Made by a program: the position numbers and the translations under genes. Of a DNA stretch of 64,000 nt, positions 8,400-16,940 are shown in pieces. Position 1 is the stretch's first letter. Each line of letters starts with the position of its first letter. The DNA is taken from NCBI RefSeq assembly GCF_029439465.1, contig NZ_JAROAV010000037.1, positions 43,524 to 107,523 on the forward strand, written 5' to 3'. A model generated the notes under the pieces. That model had not been told where the DNA came from. It searched no databases and saw nothing but the letters and a program-made list of their open reading frames with translations. This stretch comes from Luteipulveratus flavus. Lineage in GTDB: Bacteria > Actinomycetota > Actinomycetes > Actinomycetales > Dermatophilaceae.

Positions 8400-10960
8400 C
8401 CGTCCAGCCTGTTCAGGCCGAGGACCACGATCACGGCCGTACCGGCCTCGTCGGAGGCCCGCAGCGGGACCTGCGCGTCGATGCCCCAGTCACTGTCGCC
8501 GTCCGGGTCCTCGATCACCTGACGTACCTCCCACATGTCCGGCTTCTCCTCGATCTGCAGCAGCTTCGGGCCGCGCGCGGTCTGGCTCGTACCCATCTCG
8601 TCGTGCTCGTCGAAGTAGGCCGAGATGTCCTCGTGCCAGGCGGCCTCGTCCATGACGATCTCGGTCGGCGGCTCCGTCGCCTCGGCGGCGTCGCGGTCGA
8701 GGGCGGCGAGCGCGGGGTACCGGCGGCGGGCGGCGAGCTCGATTCTCCGGAACATCGCGTTGCGGACCTGGACGCGGAACGCGCGCTTGTTGGCCGTGAC
8801 CGGGCGCTCCACGCCGGTCGAGCCGGCGAGCCCCCCAGGTCGAGCCGTGTCGAGACCGGCGGCGAGCTCGTCGGGGTTGGTCAGCGCCTCCCACTCGTCG
8901 AGCAGGCTGGAGTCGGTCTGCCGGATCAGCTCGCCGAGCCACTCGATGACGTCCTCGACCTCGGTCGTCTTCCGGCTGTCGGGCACCGTCTGGCGCAGCG
9001 TGCGGTACGCGTCGGTGAGGTAGCGCAGCACGATCCCCTCGGAGCGCGACAGCTCGTACTGCTTCACGAGATCGCCGAAGCTCCAGGCGTTCTCGTACAT
9101 CTCACGTACGACGGCCTTGGGCGACAGGGCGTTCTCGGCGACCCACGGCTGCCCGCTGCGGTATGTCTCGAACGTCGCCTCCAGCAGCTCGGCCAGCGGC
9201 TTGGGCCAGGTGACCTCCTCCAGCAGCTCCATCCGCTCGTCGTACTCGATGCCGTCGGCCTTCATCTCGGCGACGGCCTCGCCGCGGGCCTTGAACTGCT
9301 GCGACATCAGGATCGGGCGCGGGTCGTCCAGGATCGACTCGATCACGGACACGACGTCGACGGCGTACGAATCCCCTTCAGGATCCAGCACATCCAGCAC
9401 CGCGAGCGCGAACGGCGCGAGTGGCTGGTTGAGCGCGAAGTTGTCCTGCAGGTCGACGGTGAGCCGCACCTGGCGGCCGTCGGCCTCGGGGACGGACAGC
9501 TTCTCGACGACACCCGCGGCGAGCAGCTCGCGGTAGAGGGTGACGGCCTTACGGGAGAGACGAGCCTGACGTCGCGGGTCCTCGTGATTGTCGCGCATCA
9601 GCCGGCGGACACCGGTGAACGGATCTCCTTCTCGCGCAATGATGTTCAGCAGCATCGAGTGGGTCACGCGCATGCGGGACTGCAGCGCCTCCGGCTGCGC
9701 CTCGACGAGCCGGTCGAAGGTGTCCTCCGACCAGCTGATGAACCCCTCCGGCGCCTTCTTGCGCTGCACCTTGCGCTGCTTCTTGGGGTCGTCGCCGGCC
9801 TTGGCGAGCGCGCGGGCGTTCTCGATCGTGTGCTCGGGCGCCTGGACGACCACCGAGCCGCTCGTGTCGTACCCGGCGCGTCCGGCCCGGCCGGCGATCT
9901 GGTGGAACTCGCGCGCCTTGAGAACGCGCTGCCGGGAGCCGTCGAACTTGGTCAGGCCGGTGAACACCACCGTGCGGATGGGGACGTTGATGCCGACGCC
10001 GAGCGTGTCCGTGCCGCAGATGACCTTGAGCAGCCCCGCCTGTGCGAGCGTCTCCACCAGGCGGCGGTACTTGGGCAGCATGCCCGCGTGGTGGACGCCG
10101 ATCCCGTGACGCACCAACCGGTTCAGCGTCTTGCCGAAGCCCGCGGCGAACCGGAACCCGCCGATGATCTCGGCGATCTTGTCGCGGTCCTCCTTGGACG
10201 CGATCTTCAGGCTCATCAGCGACTGGGCCCGTTCCAGCGCGGCCGCCTGGGTGAAGTGCACGACGTACACCGGCGCCTGACGGGTGGTGAGCAGCTCCTC
10301 GAGCGTCTCGTGCAGCGGCGTCATCGCCCAGGAGAACGACAAGGGCACCGGCCGCTCGGCCGTCGCGACGGTCGCCGTGGCACGCCCCGTACGGCGGGTG
10401 AGGTCCTGCTCGAACATCGCGACGTCGCCGAGGGTCGCCGACATGAGGACGAACTGCGCCTGCGGGAGCTCCAGCAGTGGCACCTGCCAGGCCCAGCCGC
10501 GGTCGGGCTCGGAGTAGAAGTGGAACTCGTCCATGATCACCATGCCGACGTCGGCGGTGGGGCCCTCGCGCAGTGCGATGTTGGCGAGGACCTCGGCGGT
10601 GCAGCAGATGATCGGGGCATCGGCGTTGACGGAAGCGTCGCCGGTGAGCATGCCGACGTTGTCCGCGCCGAAGATCTCGCACAGGGCGAAGAACTTCTCG
10701 CTCACCAGCGCCTTGATCGGTGCGGTGTAGAAGGAGACGCGGTCCTCGGCGAGCGCCGCGAAGTGGGCGGCCGTGGCGACCATCGACTTCCCGGAGCCGG
10801 TCGGCGTCGCGAGGATGACGTTCGCGCCGCCGACGATCTCGATGACCGCCTCCTCCTGGTGCGGGTAGAGCGTCAGCCCGCGCTCGGTCGCCCACCGCGC
10901 GAACGCGTCGTACAGCGCGTCGGGGCCGGGTTCGGCAGGGATTCGGTCGGTGAGGTTCAT
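8396..10960 (-). CDS. DEAD/DEAH-box RNA helicase with DUF3516 C-terminus
   Basis: 854 residues; ATP-dependent superfamily 2 helicase. Motif I is ATPTGSGKS at residues 51-59, motif II VIMDEFHFYSE, motif III VLMSATLGD, and motifs V and VI are GTDTLGVGINVPIRTVVFTG and HQIAGRAGRAGYD. The C-terminal half (from about SWSEDTFDRLVEAQPE) is the DUF3516-type helical region found in actinobacterial Ski2-like helicases. I placed the start at MNLTDRIPAEPG, because the frame upstream runs through the 40-bp direct repeats. A short insert (LDTARPGGLAGSTGVE) derives from a family A repeat. The stop overlaps the treY start. Confidence 0.92.
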   Translation of the reverse strand: MNLTDRIPAEPGPDALYDAFARWATERGLTLYPHQEEAVIEIVGGANVILATPTGSGKSMVATAAHFAALAEDRVSFYTAPIKALVSEKFFALCEIFGADNVGMLTGDASVNADAPIICCTAEVLANIALREGPTADVGMVIMDEFHFYSEPDRGWAWQVPLLELPQAQFVLMSATLGDVAMFEQDLTRRTGRATATVATAERPVPLSFSWAMTPLHETLEELLTTRQAPVYVVHFTQAAALERAQSLMSLKIASKEDRDKIAEIIGGFRFAAGFGKTLNRLVRHGIGVHHAGMLPKYRRLVETLAQAGLLKVICGTDTLGVGINVPIRTVVFTGLTKFDGSRQRVLKAREFHQIAGRAGRAGYDTSGSVVVQAPEHTIENARALAKAGDDPKKQRKVQRKKAPEGFISWSEDTFDRLVEAQPEALQSRMRVTHSMLLNIIAREGDPFTGVRRLMRDNHEDPRRQARLSRKAVTLYRELLAAGVVEKLSVPEADGRQVRLTVDLQDNFALNQPLAPFALAVLDVLDPEGDSYAVDVVSVIESILDDPRPILMSQQFKARGEAVAEMKADGIEYDERMELLEEVTWPKPLAELLEATFETYRSGQPWVAENALSPKAVVREMYENAWSFGDLVKQYELSRSEGIVLRYLTDAYRTLRQTVPDSRKTTEVEDVIEWLGELIRQTDSSLLDEWEALTNPDELAAGLDTARPGGLAGSTGVERPVTANKRAFRVQVRNAMFRRIELAARRRYPALAALDRDAAEATEPPTEIVMDEAAWHEDISAYFDEHDEMGTSQTARGPKLLQIEEKPDMWEVRQVIEDPDGDSDWGIDAQVPLRASDEAGTAVIVVLGLNRLDG
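8812..8857. repeat. Dispersed palindromic element, family A, copy inside the helicase gene
   Basis: CGCCGGTCGAG, then GGCGAGCCCCCCAGG, then CGAGCCGTGTCGAGACC: the same element as in treY and the SPFH gene, with a few substitutions. In the helicase frame it gives GLDTARPGGLAGSTG, interrupting the region just before RPVTANKRAFRVQVRNAMFRR, which in relatives is continuous. Confidence 0.8.
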
Positions 10961-11027
10961 CGCGGACCCATCCTCGCGTACGCGTCCCTCACCCGACCGC
11001 TTCCCCCACCCCCAGACTCCGCGAATC

Positions 11028-11067
11028 TCGACTACCCGGCGCTCCATGCCGGGCCGGACAGACGAGA
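11028..11067. repeat. 40-bp direct repeat, copy 1
   Basis: Identical to 11092-11131, offset by 64 bases, in the gap upstream of the helicase operon. Begins TCGACTACCCGGCGCTCCAT and ends GCCGGGCCGGACAGACGAGA. It contains an internal hairpin CCCGGC-GCTCCAT-GCCGGG. Confidence 0.9.
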
Positions 11068-11091
11068 TCCGCCGCCTCCCCACCGCGAGTT

Positions 11092-11131
11092 TCGACTACC
11101 CGGCGCTCCATGCCGGGCCGGACAGACGAGA
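11092..11131. repeat. 40-bp direct repeat, copy 2
   Basis: Second perfect copy of the 11028-11067 unit, about 75 bases before the zinc-finger gene on the plus strand. It lies between divergent genes, so it may be regulatory or another REP-like element. Confidence 0.9.
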
Positions 11132-11207
11132 ATCGCGATGAGGGATGGCGCGGCGGCGGGCGCCGCAGGGGCTTGTGGGGCGGGCGGGGTGGGGCTTGAG
11201 TGGGGCC

Positions 11208-11558
11208 ATGACCACGATCGAGGGAATCGACGCCGGCGTCGCGCCGTCCGGGACCGGGTGCGTGGAGTGCGAGGCCGCGAGCGGCTGGTGGGTGCACCTG
11301 AGGCGGTGCGCTCAGTGCGGTCACGTGGGCTGCTGCGACTCCAGCCCGGGCCAGCACGCCACCGCCCACTTCCAGCAGACCGGTCACCCCGTGATGCAGA
11401 GCTACGAGCCGGGTGAGGACTGGTTCTGGAGCTTCGAGGCCCAGGCGCCCGTCGACGGCCCCCGGCTCGCGGACCCGCAGAGCCACCCGTCCGGCCAGTC
11501 CGCGCCCGGGCCGGCGGACCGCCTGCCCGACGACTGGCAGGACCACATCCACCGCTGA
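11208..11558 (+). CDS. UBP-type zinc finger domain protein
   Basis: 116 residues. The cysteine/histidine pattern (GCVECEAA, RRCAQCGHVGCCDSSPGQHATAHFQQTGHPVMQS) is that of the ZnF-UBP fold, a three-zinc domain related to the ubiquitin-binding finger of eukaryotic deubiquitinases and common as a stand-alone protein in actinobacteria. The Trp-rich tail (EPGEDWFWSFE) is also typical. Start at MTTIEGID. Cytosolic; the bacterial role is unknown. Confidence 0.88.
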   Translation: MTTIEGIDAGVAPSGTGCVECEAASGWWVHLRRCAQCGHVGCCDSSPGQHATAHFQQTGHPVMQSYEPGEDWFWSFEAQAPVDGPRLADPQSHPSGQSAPGPADRLPDDWQDHIHR

Positions 11559-11568
11559 TCGGGCGGGC

Positions 11569-11799
11569 TCAGCCGCGCCCGCGGTTGCGCGGATGCTGGC
11601 GCGCCGTGCGCTCGTTGCCGTGCTTGTACGCGCCGGTGACCCGGGCCATCAGCTGCTGGGCGTCGCCCGCCTCGACGTCCTCCAGGAAGTCGGCCGCCCG
11701 CCGTCCACGCAGCGTCGCCGCGCGCCGGCCGTGGTGGCGGATCACGACGGACTCCCCCTCCACGACGTACGCGAACCCGTCCGGGCGACCGCTCCCCAC
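11569..11799 (-). CDS. Small conserved hypothetical protein
   Basis: 76 residues from a GTG start. The core reads FAYVVEGESVVIRHHGRRAATLRG then RRAADFLEDVEAGDAQQLMARVTGAYKHGNER, a pattern seen in many actinobacterial hypothetical proteins. The basic tail (ARQHPRNRGRG) may bind nucleic acid. It converges with the UBP zinc-finger gene and sits directly downstream of the glyoxalase-like gene. Confidence 0.75.
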   Translation of the reverse strand: MGSGRPDGFAYVVEGESVVIRHHGRRAATLRGRRAADFLEDVEAGDAQQLMARVTGAYKHGNERTARQHPRNRGRG

Positions 11800-11802
11800 G
11801 GC

Positions 11803-12198
11803 TCAGCCCTCCGCCGGGCGAGGGCCGGCGTCGCGCTCGGCCCTGCTGCGCTCGACGCAGAACTCGTTGCCCTCGGGGTCGGTCATGACGACCCACCCGG
11901 TGCCGTCCGGTCGCCGCTGGTCGTCGCGCTGCGTGGCGCCGAGGCTGCGCAGCCGCTCGACCTCCTCGTCCCGCGGGATGCCCGGCCGAAGGTCAAGGTG
12001 GACGCGGTTCTTGACCGCCTTGTCGTCCGGCACCTGGACGAACAGCAGGGTCGGCCCGCCCTCGACCCGGACGATGGCCTCCGGGTCACCGGGGTGGTCC
12101 TCCGCGTCGACCGGGACGTCGAACACCTGACACCAGAAGGCGGCCTGGGCGTAGGCGTCGCGGCAGTCGAAGGTCACGTGACTCACGGCGGTCTTCAT
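11803..12198 (-). CDS. VOC (glyoxalase/bleomycin-resistance) superfamily protein
   Basis: 131 residues, one VOC domain of two beta-alpha-beta-beta-beta modules. MKTAVSHVTFDCRDAYAQAAFWCQVF is the first module with a metal-ligand-like His. VHLDLRPG and MTDPEGNEFCVE in the second are the usual His and Glu strands. The substrate is unknown; the family includes glyoxalases, dioxygenases and antibiotic-binding proteins. It lies four bases upstream of the small conserved gene on the same strand. Confidence 0.85.
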   Translation of the reverse strand: MKTAVSHVTFDCRDAYAQAAFWCQVFDVPVDAEDHPGDPEAIVRVEGGPTLLFVQVPDDKAVKNRVHLDLRPGIPRDEEVERLRSLGATQRDDQRRPDGTGWVVMTDPEGNEFCVERSRAERDAGPRPAEG

Positions 12199-12360
12199 GG
12201 TCCGAGCCTCCTGCCGCAGCCGACGTCCCCGCCACCGGTTATCGGGCGGTCGCCGTCCACGTCGTACGCCGTGGACGGCGACTTCCCTCCACGACGGCCG
12301 CGGGTGTAGAAAACTCCTCATTACTGATGCGTAACTTCCGCCGAGCAGCAGGAGATGTCG

Positions 12361-12762
12361 ATGAGTCACGTCCCGAAGGCAGCACCCAGCTCCGACCTCA
12401 ACGCGCGTCAGGAGGCCCTCCTGTGGATCGTCGCCGACGTCGTCTTCCTCGGTGCTCTCCTGCTGATCTGCGTGCTGTTCAAGCCGACCGGTGAGCACCT
12501 CCCCGGCCCCGACTGGCTGACCGCGCCGCTCATCGGCTGGGTCGTCGGCAACATCGTCGCCTGGGTCATCCCGCACCGGATCACGACGCCGTCGTGGCTG
12601 ATCCTGGTGGTCGCCGTCGTGGTCGTCGTCCTGATCGCGCTGGTCTTCCCCGCCGACTCACGGCACATCGGGCACATGATCGCCGGCTTCGTGGTCGGTG
12701 TGACGACCGGCTACCTGGCCTCGCGCGCACTGGCCGCGCTGCGCCGCGCCCGCACCGCCTGA
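12361..12762 (+). CDS. Integral membrane protein, four predicted helices
   Basis: 133 residues. Four hydrophobic stretches are visible: LLWIVADVVFLGALLLICVL, LIGWVVGNIVAWVI, WLILVVAVVVVVLIALVF and MIAGFVVGVTTGYLASRAL. An AGGAG site at 12349-12353 has correct spacing for the ATG at 12361 and not for the ATG at 12355, which decides the start. No recognisable catalytic motif; function unknown. Confidence 0.75.
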   Translation: MSHVPKAAPSSDLNARQEALLWIVADVVFLGALLLICVLFKPTGEHLPGPDWLTAPLIGWVVGNIVAWVIPHRITTPSWLILVVAVVVVVLIALVFPADSRHIGHMIAGFVVGVTTGYLASRALAALRRARTA

Positions 12763-12769
12763 GCGTCCG

Positions 12770-12786
12770 GCCCGCCGGCGGCGGGC
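12770..12786. terminator. Short hairpin between converging genes
   Basis: GCCCGCC-GGC-GGCGGGC, a 7-bp GC stem between the membrane-protein gene and the aldo/keto reductase gene. No T-run follows; it could serve both strands. Confidence 0.4.
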
Positions 12787-12793
12787 ACGCCGG

Positions 12794-13702
12794 TCACGCC
12801 GGTTCGTCGAGACGGCGGCGCTGGTCCTCGGTGAGCGTCAGCGCAGCCGCCTCGATCGCCTCGTCCAGCTGCGCGATCGAGCTGGTGCCGATGATCGGGC
12901 GGACGTCCCGGGCGAGCAGCCAGGCGAGCACGACCTGACCCGGCTTGGCGCCCAGCTCGGCGGCGACCTCGCCCAGGACGGCCAGCCGCCCCGAGGTCCC
13001 CGGATGGTCGTACGCCGTCGGCAGCGGCCGGTCGTCGCGGTCGTACGCGCCCTGGATGAGCGGCGAGTACGCCCACAGCCCGACGTCCGGGTGGGCCGCC
13101 AGGTAGTCGGCGGTCTCCAGGTTCGCGAAGCCGTACGGGTGGTCCTTGCCCTCGACGTGCGCACCCGGGCGCGGCTCGACGTAGGAGGTCGTCAGCTGCA
13201 GCAGGTCGAACTCCGGCAGGCCGCGCTGCTGGGCCAGCATCCGCATCCGCTCCACCCGCCAGGTCGGGTGGTTGGACAGGCCGATCCGCCCGACCAGCTC
13301 CTCCTGCACGAGCGCGCCGAACGTCTCGACGACCTCCTCGTCCGGCGTCGAGCGGTCCTCGCCGTGCGCCCAGTAGACGTCGAGGCGGTCCAGCCCGAGC
13401 CGGTCGAGGGACCCGACCAGCTCACGCCGAACGACGTCGGCGCCGAGCCCCTCGACGCCGTCACCCGCGGGCGTCATGCCGACCTTGGAGGCGACCTCGA
13501 CATCGGCGCCCGGGTTCGCGCGCAGCCACTCGCCGATGGCGGTCTCGGACAGGCCGCTGCCTCCGGCCCAGAAGGCGTACGCGTTGGCGGTGTCGAGCAT
13601 CCGGCCGCCGGCCGCGACGAACCGGTCGACGAGCGCGAACGAGGTGGCGGTGTCGATGCGGCCGCCGAAGTACATCGTGCCGAGGACGAGCGCTTCAGCC
13701 AT
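12794..13702 (-). CDS. Aldo/keto reductase
   Basis: 302 residues, NAD(P)H-dependent oxidoreductase with a TIM barrel. FGGRIDTATSFALVDRFVAAGGRMLDTANAY holds the catalytic Asp and Tyr (DTANAYAFW), EVASKVG holds the Lys and DVYWAHGED the His. GLSNHPTWRV and the C-terminal RPIIGTSSIAQLDEAIEAA (NADP phosphate-binding loop) complete the family pattern. I start at MAEALVLG; a GTG three codons upstream is possible. Substrate not predictable. Confidence 0.92.
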   Translation of the reverse strand: MAEALVLGTMYFGGRIDTATSFALVDRFVAAGGRMLDTANAYAFWAGGSGLSETAIGEWLRANPGADVEVASKVGMTPAGDGVEGLGADVVRRELVGSLDRLGLDRLDVYWAHGEDRSTPDEEVVETFGALVQEELVGRIGLSNHPTWRVERMRMLAQQRGLPEFDLLQLTTSYVEPRPGAHVEGKDHPYGFANLETADYLAAHPDVGLWAYSPLIQGAYDRDDRPLPTAYDHPGTSGRLAVLGEVAAELGAKPGQVVLAWLLARDVRPIIGTSSIAQLDEAIEAAALTLTEDQRRRLDEPA

Positions 13703-13764
13703 GCCCGCCACTGTAGGAGCCCGACCGGCCGCGCCGCCCGTACCGCCCTGCCAGAATCACGCGC

Positions 13765-14688
13765 GTGACGTCACTGCCGGCAGGTGTGGTGCTCGACAGC
13801 GAGCCGTTGGAGCGGCCGTGGATCGCGGGAGCGCGACGCGGCGAGGACCCCGGACCGCTGCTGCAGGTCCGGCGCGTGGACGAGGCGACGTACGTCCTGC
13901 GCCAGTCCAAGCGCGTGACGTACGAGGCGCCCTTCATCCCGCTCCTGCTCGGCACGAAGCGCGCACTGCTGCTCGACACCGGGGCGGTCGCCGATCCCTT
14001 GCGGATGCCGCTGCGGGCGACCGTGCGGGTACTGGTCGACGAGTGGGTGCGGGCGCACGGCCTCGACGGCCTGGAGCTCGTGGTGGCGCACACCCACGGG
14101 CACGGCGACCACACCGGCGGCGACGCTCAGTTCGTCGACCTCCCGGACGTGACCGTGGTCGGCAAGGGGCGTGAGGCCGTCCAGGAGTACTTCGGCATCG
14201 AGCCCTGGCCGGACGCGGTGGTGCCCTTCGACCTCGGCGGCCGCGAGCTGCTGGTCACCGGCGCGCCCGGGCACGACGCGCGTTCGATCTTCGTCGTCGA
14301 CCCGTCGCGCGGGCTGATGTTCTCCGGCGACACCGCCTACCCCGGACGCCTGTTCGTGCAGGACCTGGCTGCCTTGCGACAGACCCTCACCCGCATGGTC
14401 GAGCTCGCCGAGCGGACCGGCGTGGAGACCGTCGTCGGCTGCCACATCGAGCTGGACGCGCGGGGACGCGAGCACCCGGTCGGTGTGCGGTTCCACGCGG
14501 ACGAGACCCCGCTACCGCTCACCGTCGACCAGCTCCGTCGGCTGCGCGACCTCGCGCACGCCGCCCCCGCCGACAAGAGCGGCGTCGTGCGCGGCACGCC
14601 CATGAACCTGTGGATCGGACGGTGCGTCGGGCCGGGCCTGCGATCCACGGCCGCTGCGCTCGTCCGGCGCGCCCGCGGCCTCGGGTAG
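13765..14688 (+). CDS. Metallo-beta-lactamase-fold hydrolase
   Basis: 307 residues. The zinc-binding motif HTHGHGDHTGG near residue 112 is the HxHxDH signature. Further ligands are likely in GAPGHDARS and MFSGDTAYPG, with a last His in VVGCHIELD. No signal peptide, so probably cytosolic. The active site is complete. The substrate is unknown: the fold covers thioesterases, lactonases and glyoxalase II. GTG start. Confidence 0.88.
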   Translation: MTSLPAGVVLDSEPLERPWIAGARRGEDPGPLLQVRRVDEATYVLRQSKRVTYEAPFIPLLLGTKRALLLDTGAVADPLRMPLRATVRVLVDEWVRAHGLDGLELVVAHTHGHGDHTGGDAQFVDLPDVTVVGKGREAVQEYFGIEPWPDAVVPFDLGGRELLVTGAPGHDARSIFVVDPSRGLMFSGDTAYPGRLFVQDLAALRQTLTRMVELAERTGVETVVGCHIELDARGREHPVGVRFHADETPLPLTVDQLRRLRDLAHAAPADKSGVVRGTPMNLWIGRCVGPGLRSTAAALVRRARGLG

Positions 14689-14727
14689 CCGTTCGGAGCC
14701 GCCGTCGCGACTTCAGCGGTCCGCGAC

Positions 14728-15915
14728 ATGCAGGGCACCCTGCGTTCACCCGGACCCATCACGCTGGTCGCCGTGATCCTCGGCCCGGCCACGGACCCCG
14801 TACGCGTGGCGCAGCTGGCGAACTTCATCGGCCCGGTGTCCGGAGGGATGAAGATCGTGGTCGACCGGCTGGGCGCGGCGTACCACCGGGCGGGCATCGA
14901 GCGGCTGCTGATCATCCCCGGCGCCGAGGACGCCCGCGAGGAGACGGCCGCCGGCACCGTGGTGCAGATCCGGGCGCCGCGCGTCCGGGGCGATTACCGG
15001 CTGATCGTGCAGCCGTGGCGCGTCATCGAGGTGCTGGAGGAGTTCGCGCCGACGTCGCTGGAGATCTCGGACAAGTCGACGCTGCTGCCGATCGCCCGCT
15101 GGGCGCGTCGCGCAGGCGTACCGACCGTGCTGTTCTCGCACGAGCGGATGGGCGCGATGCTCGCGCTGCGGACCGGCCGACCGAGCTCGGTCGCTGCGCC
15201 GATCTCGCTGCTCAACCGCATCCTGCTGCGCCAGTTCGACACCGTCGTGGTGACCTCGGAGTACGCCGCCGCGGAGTTCGAGCGCGTCCCAGGCCCGCGC
15301 ACCGCCGGGCTCGTCCGGGTGCCGCTCGGCGTCGACCTCAAGACCTTCGCGCCCCGCGAGCGCGCGCCGTACGCCGGTCCGTTGCGGCTGGTCCACGCGG
15401 GCCGGCTGTCGCGGGAGAAGAGCCCGCACCTGGCCGTCGCGACCGCGGTCGAGCTGCACCGGCGCGGCGTTCCCGTACGGCTGGACGTCCTCGGCGGCGG
15501 ACCGCACCGCGACGAGCTGGAGGCGCTCGCGGGCGACGCGCCCGTCGTGTTCCACGGCCACATCTCCGACCGGGCCGAGGTGGCCGAGCGGCTCGCGACC
15601 GCCGACATCAGCCTGTCGGTGTGCCCGTGCGAGACGTTCGGGCTCGCGGTGCTGGAGGCGTTGGCGTGCGGGACGCCAGTCGTCACCGCTGACACCGGCG
15701 GCGCGCGCGAGCTGATCGACGGCACGTGCGGCTCGTGGGCGGCGCCGGATCCGTCTTCGCTGGCCGACGCCGTGGAGCGGCTGGCGTCCCGGTCGGTGGG
15801 CGCCACGCGGACGTCCGCGCGGGCGCGGGCAGAGCAGTTCACCTGGAAGCGGACTGAACGGACGATGGTCGACCTGCACCGCGAGATCACCGAACCCGCC
15901 GTCGTCCCTGCGTAG
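14728..15915 (+). CDS. Glycosyltransferase family 4 (GT-B)
   Basis: 395 residues. The N-terminal Rossmann domain begins with ILGPATDPVRVAQLANFIGPVSGGMK, with the glycine-rich acceptor loop. The C-terminal domain has LVHAGRLSREKSPHLAVATA, DVLGGGPHRDEL, HISDRAEVAERLATADI and CPCETFGLAVLEALACGTPVV, the E-x7-E nucleotide-sugar-binding region. This is the layout of GT4 mannosyl/glucosyltransferases such as those making phosphatidylinositol mannosides. Donor and acceptor are not determinable here. No operon partner. Confidence 0.9.
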   Translation: MQGTLRSPGPITLVAVILGPATDPVRVAQLANFIGPVSGGMKIVVDRLGAAYHRAGIERLLIIPGAEDAREETAAGTVVQIRAPRVRGDYRLIVQPWRVIEVLEEFAPTSLEISDKSTLLPIARWARRAGVPTVLFSHERMGAMLALRTGRPSSVAAPISLLNRILLRQFDTVVVTSEYAAAEFERVPGPRTAGLVRVPLGVDLKTFAPRERAPYAGPLRLVHAGRLSREKSPHLAVATAVELHRRGVPVRLDVLGGGPHRDELEALAGDAPVVFHGHISDRAEVAERLATADISLSVCPCETFGLAVLEALACGTPVVTADTGGARELIDGTCGSWAAPDPSSLADAVERLASRSVGATRTSARARAEQFTWKRTERTMVDLHREITEPAVVPA

Positions 15916-15949
15916 TCGGGCATCATCGAGCGCGTTCTGCGGCGCTTCC

Positions 15950-16807
15950 TCATCCGGACGCCGGTGCCCGCACGCCGGACACGAGCGCCAGCTGCAGCTT
16001 GGTCTCGTCCTCCGAGCCCGGCGCGGTGGTCAGGATGACGACTTTGCGCTCGGCGTCGTCGGTCAGGACGTCGCAGTCCACAGACACAGCGCCGACGGCC
16101 GGATGAAGCACGGTCTTGTGGTCCTCCCGGTGCGCCGCGACCGACCCGGTGGCCCACAGCTGCGCGAAGGTCGGATTGGCGAGCAGGTCGTGGACCAGGC
16201 ACGAGAGCCGCGGGCTGCTCCCGAAGCGGCCTGACGCGCGCCGCAGATCCGAGACGACGGCCGCTGCCACGCTGCGCGCATCGACCGACTCGACCGGCCA
16301 CTGGGCGAGCGCTGTGCCGCGTTGCTCGACGGGGAAGGTGTCCCGGGCGAAGTTGCGTTCGGCCGGCGGGACCACGCCCGGGTCGCCCAGGAGGGCCGCC
16401 CATGCCGCGTTCCACCAGATGAGCTGCCAGTCGGCGGCGAACACGGCGACCGCGGCATCGTGGAGCCGGTTCAGGACCCGCTGCGTGCCCGGCGGGATGT
16501 GGTCGGAGATCTCCGCGTCGGCAGGCGGGTCCAGCCCGGCCAGGCGGTACAGGTGGTCGCGCTCGGTCTCGGTGAGCTGCAGCGCACGCGCGAGCGACGC
16601 GACGACCTGACCCGACGGGTTGGCGGCTCGGCCCTGCTCCAGGCGCACCACGTAGTCCACCGAGATCCCGGCGAGCTGCGCGAGGTCTTCGCGGCGCAGA
16701 CCCGCGGCGCGACGCGTACGCCGGTACGGCAGGCCTGCAGCAGCCGGCGACAGCCGGTCCCGCCACGCGCGCACGGTCGGACCGAGTCCCGCCTCGGGGA
16801 TGCTCAC
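15950..16807 (-). CDS. XRE-family regulator with MmyB-like ligand-binding domain
   Basis: 285 residues. An N-terminal helix-turn-helix (YRRTRRAAGLRREDLAQLAGISVDYVVRLEQGRAANPS) is followed by an MmyB-type PAS-like domain (LNRLHDAAVAVFAADWQLIWWNAAWAALLGDP, then FVDL-like RNFARDTFP). Members of this family often control the divergently transcribed neighbour. Here that is the SnoaL-like gene starting at 16941, 133 bases away. GTG start. Confidence 0.9.
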   Translation of the reverse strand: MSIPEAGLGPTVRAWRDRLSPAAAGLPYRRTRRAAGLRREDLAQLAGISVDYVVRLEQGRAANPSGQVVASLARALQLTETERDHLYRLAGLDPPADAEISDHIPPGTQRVLNRLHDAAVAVFAADWQLIWWNAAWAALLGDPGVVPPAERNFARDTFPVEQRGTALAQWPVESVDARSVAAAVVSDLRRASGRFGSSPRLSCLVHDLLANPTFAQLWATGSVAAHREDHKTVLHPAVGAVSVDCDVLTDDAERKVVILTTAPGSEDETKLQLALVSGVRAPASG

Positions 16808-16940
16808 GCTCTCATTGTGGCTCCGACGGACCGCGGCTTCGTAGTACTCCTGGTCCTACCGTCGTCCCGTCTCTGGTGCCGCGAGCCGACCCGGCCGACG
16901 CTGGCATCACGACGCACATCGCGTCAGGTCAGGAGACATC

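Noticed and set aside
6669..11416. Two very long plus-strand frames opposite treY and the helicase
   Set aside because: Antisense of well-supported genes; composition is typical of mirror frames in GC-rich DNA.
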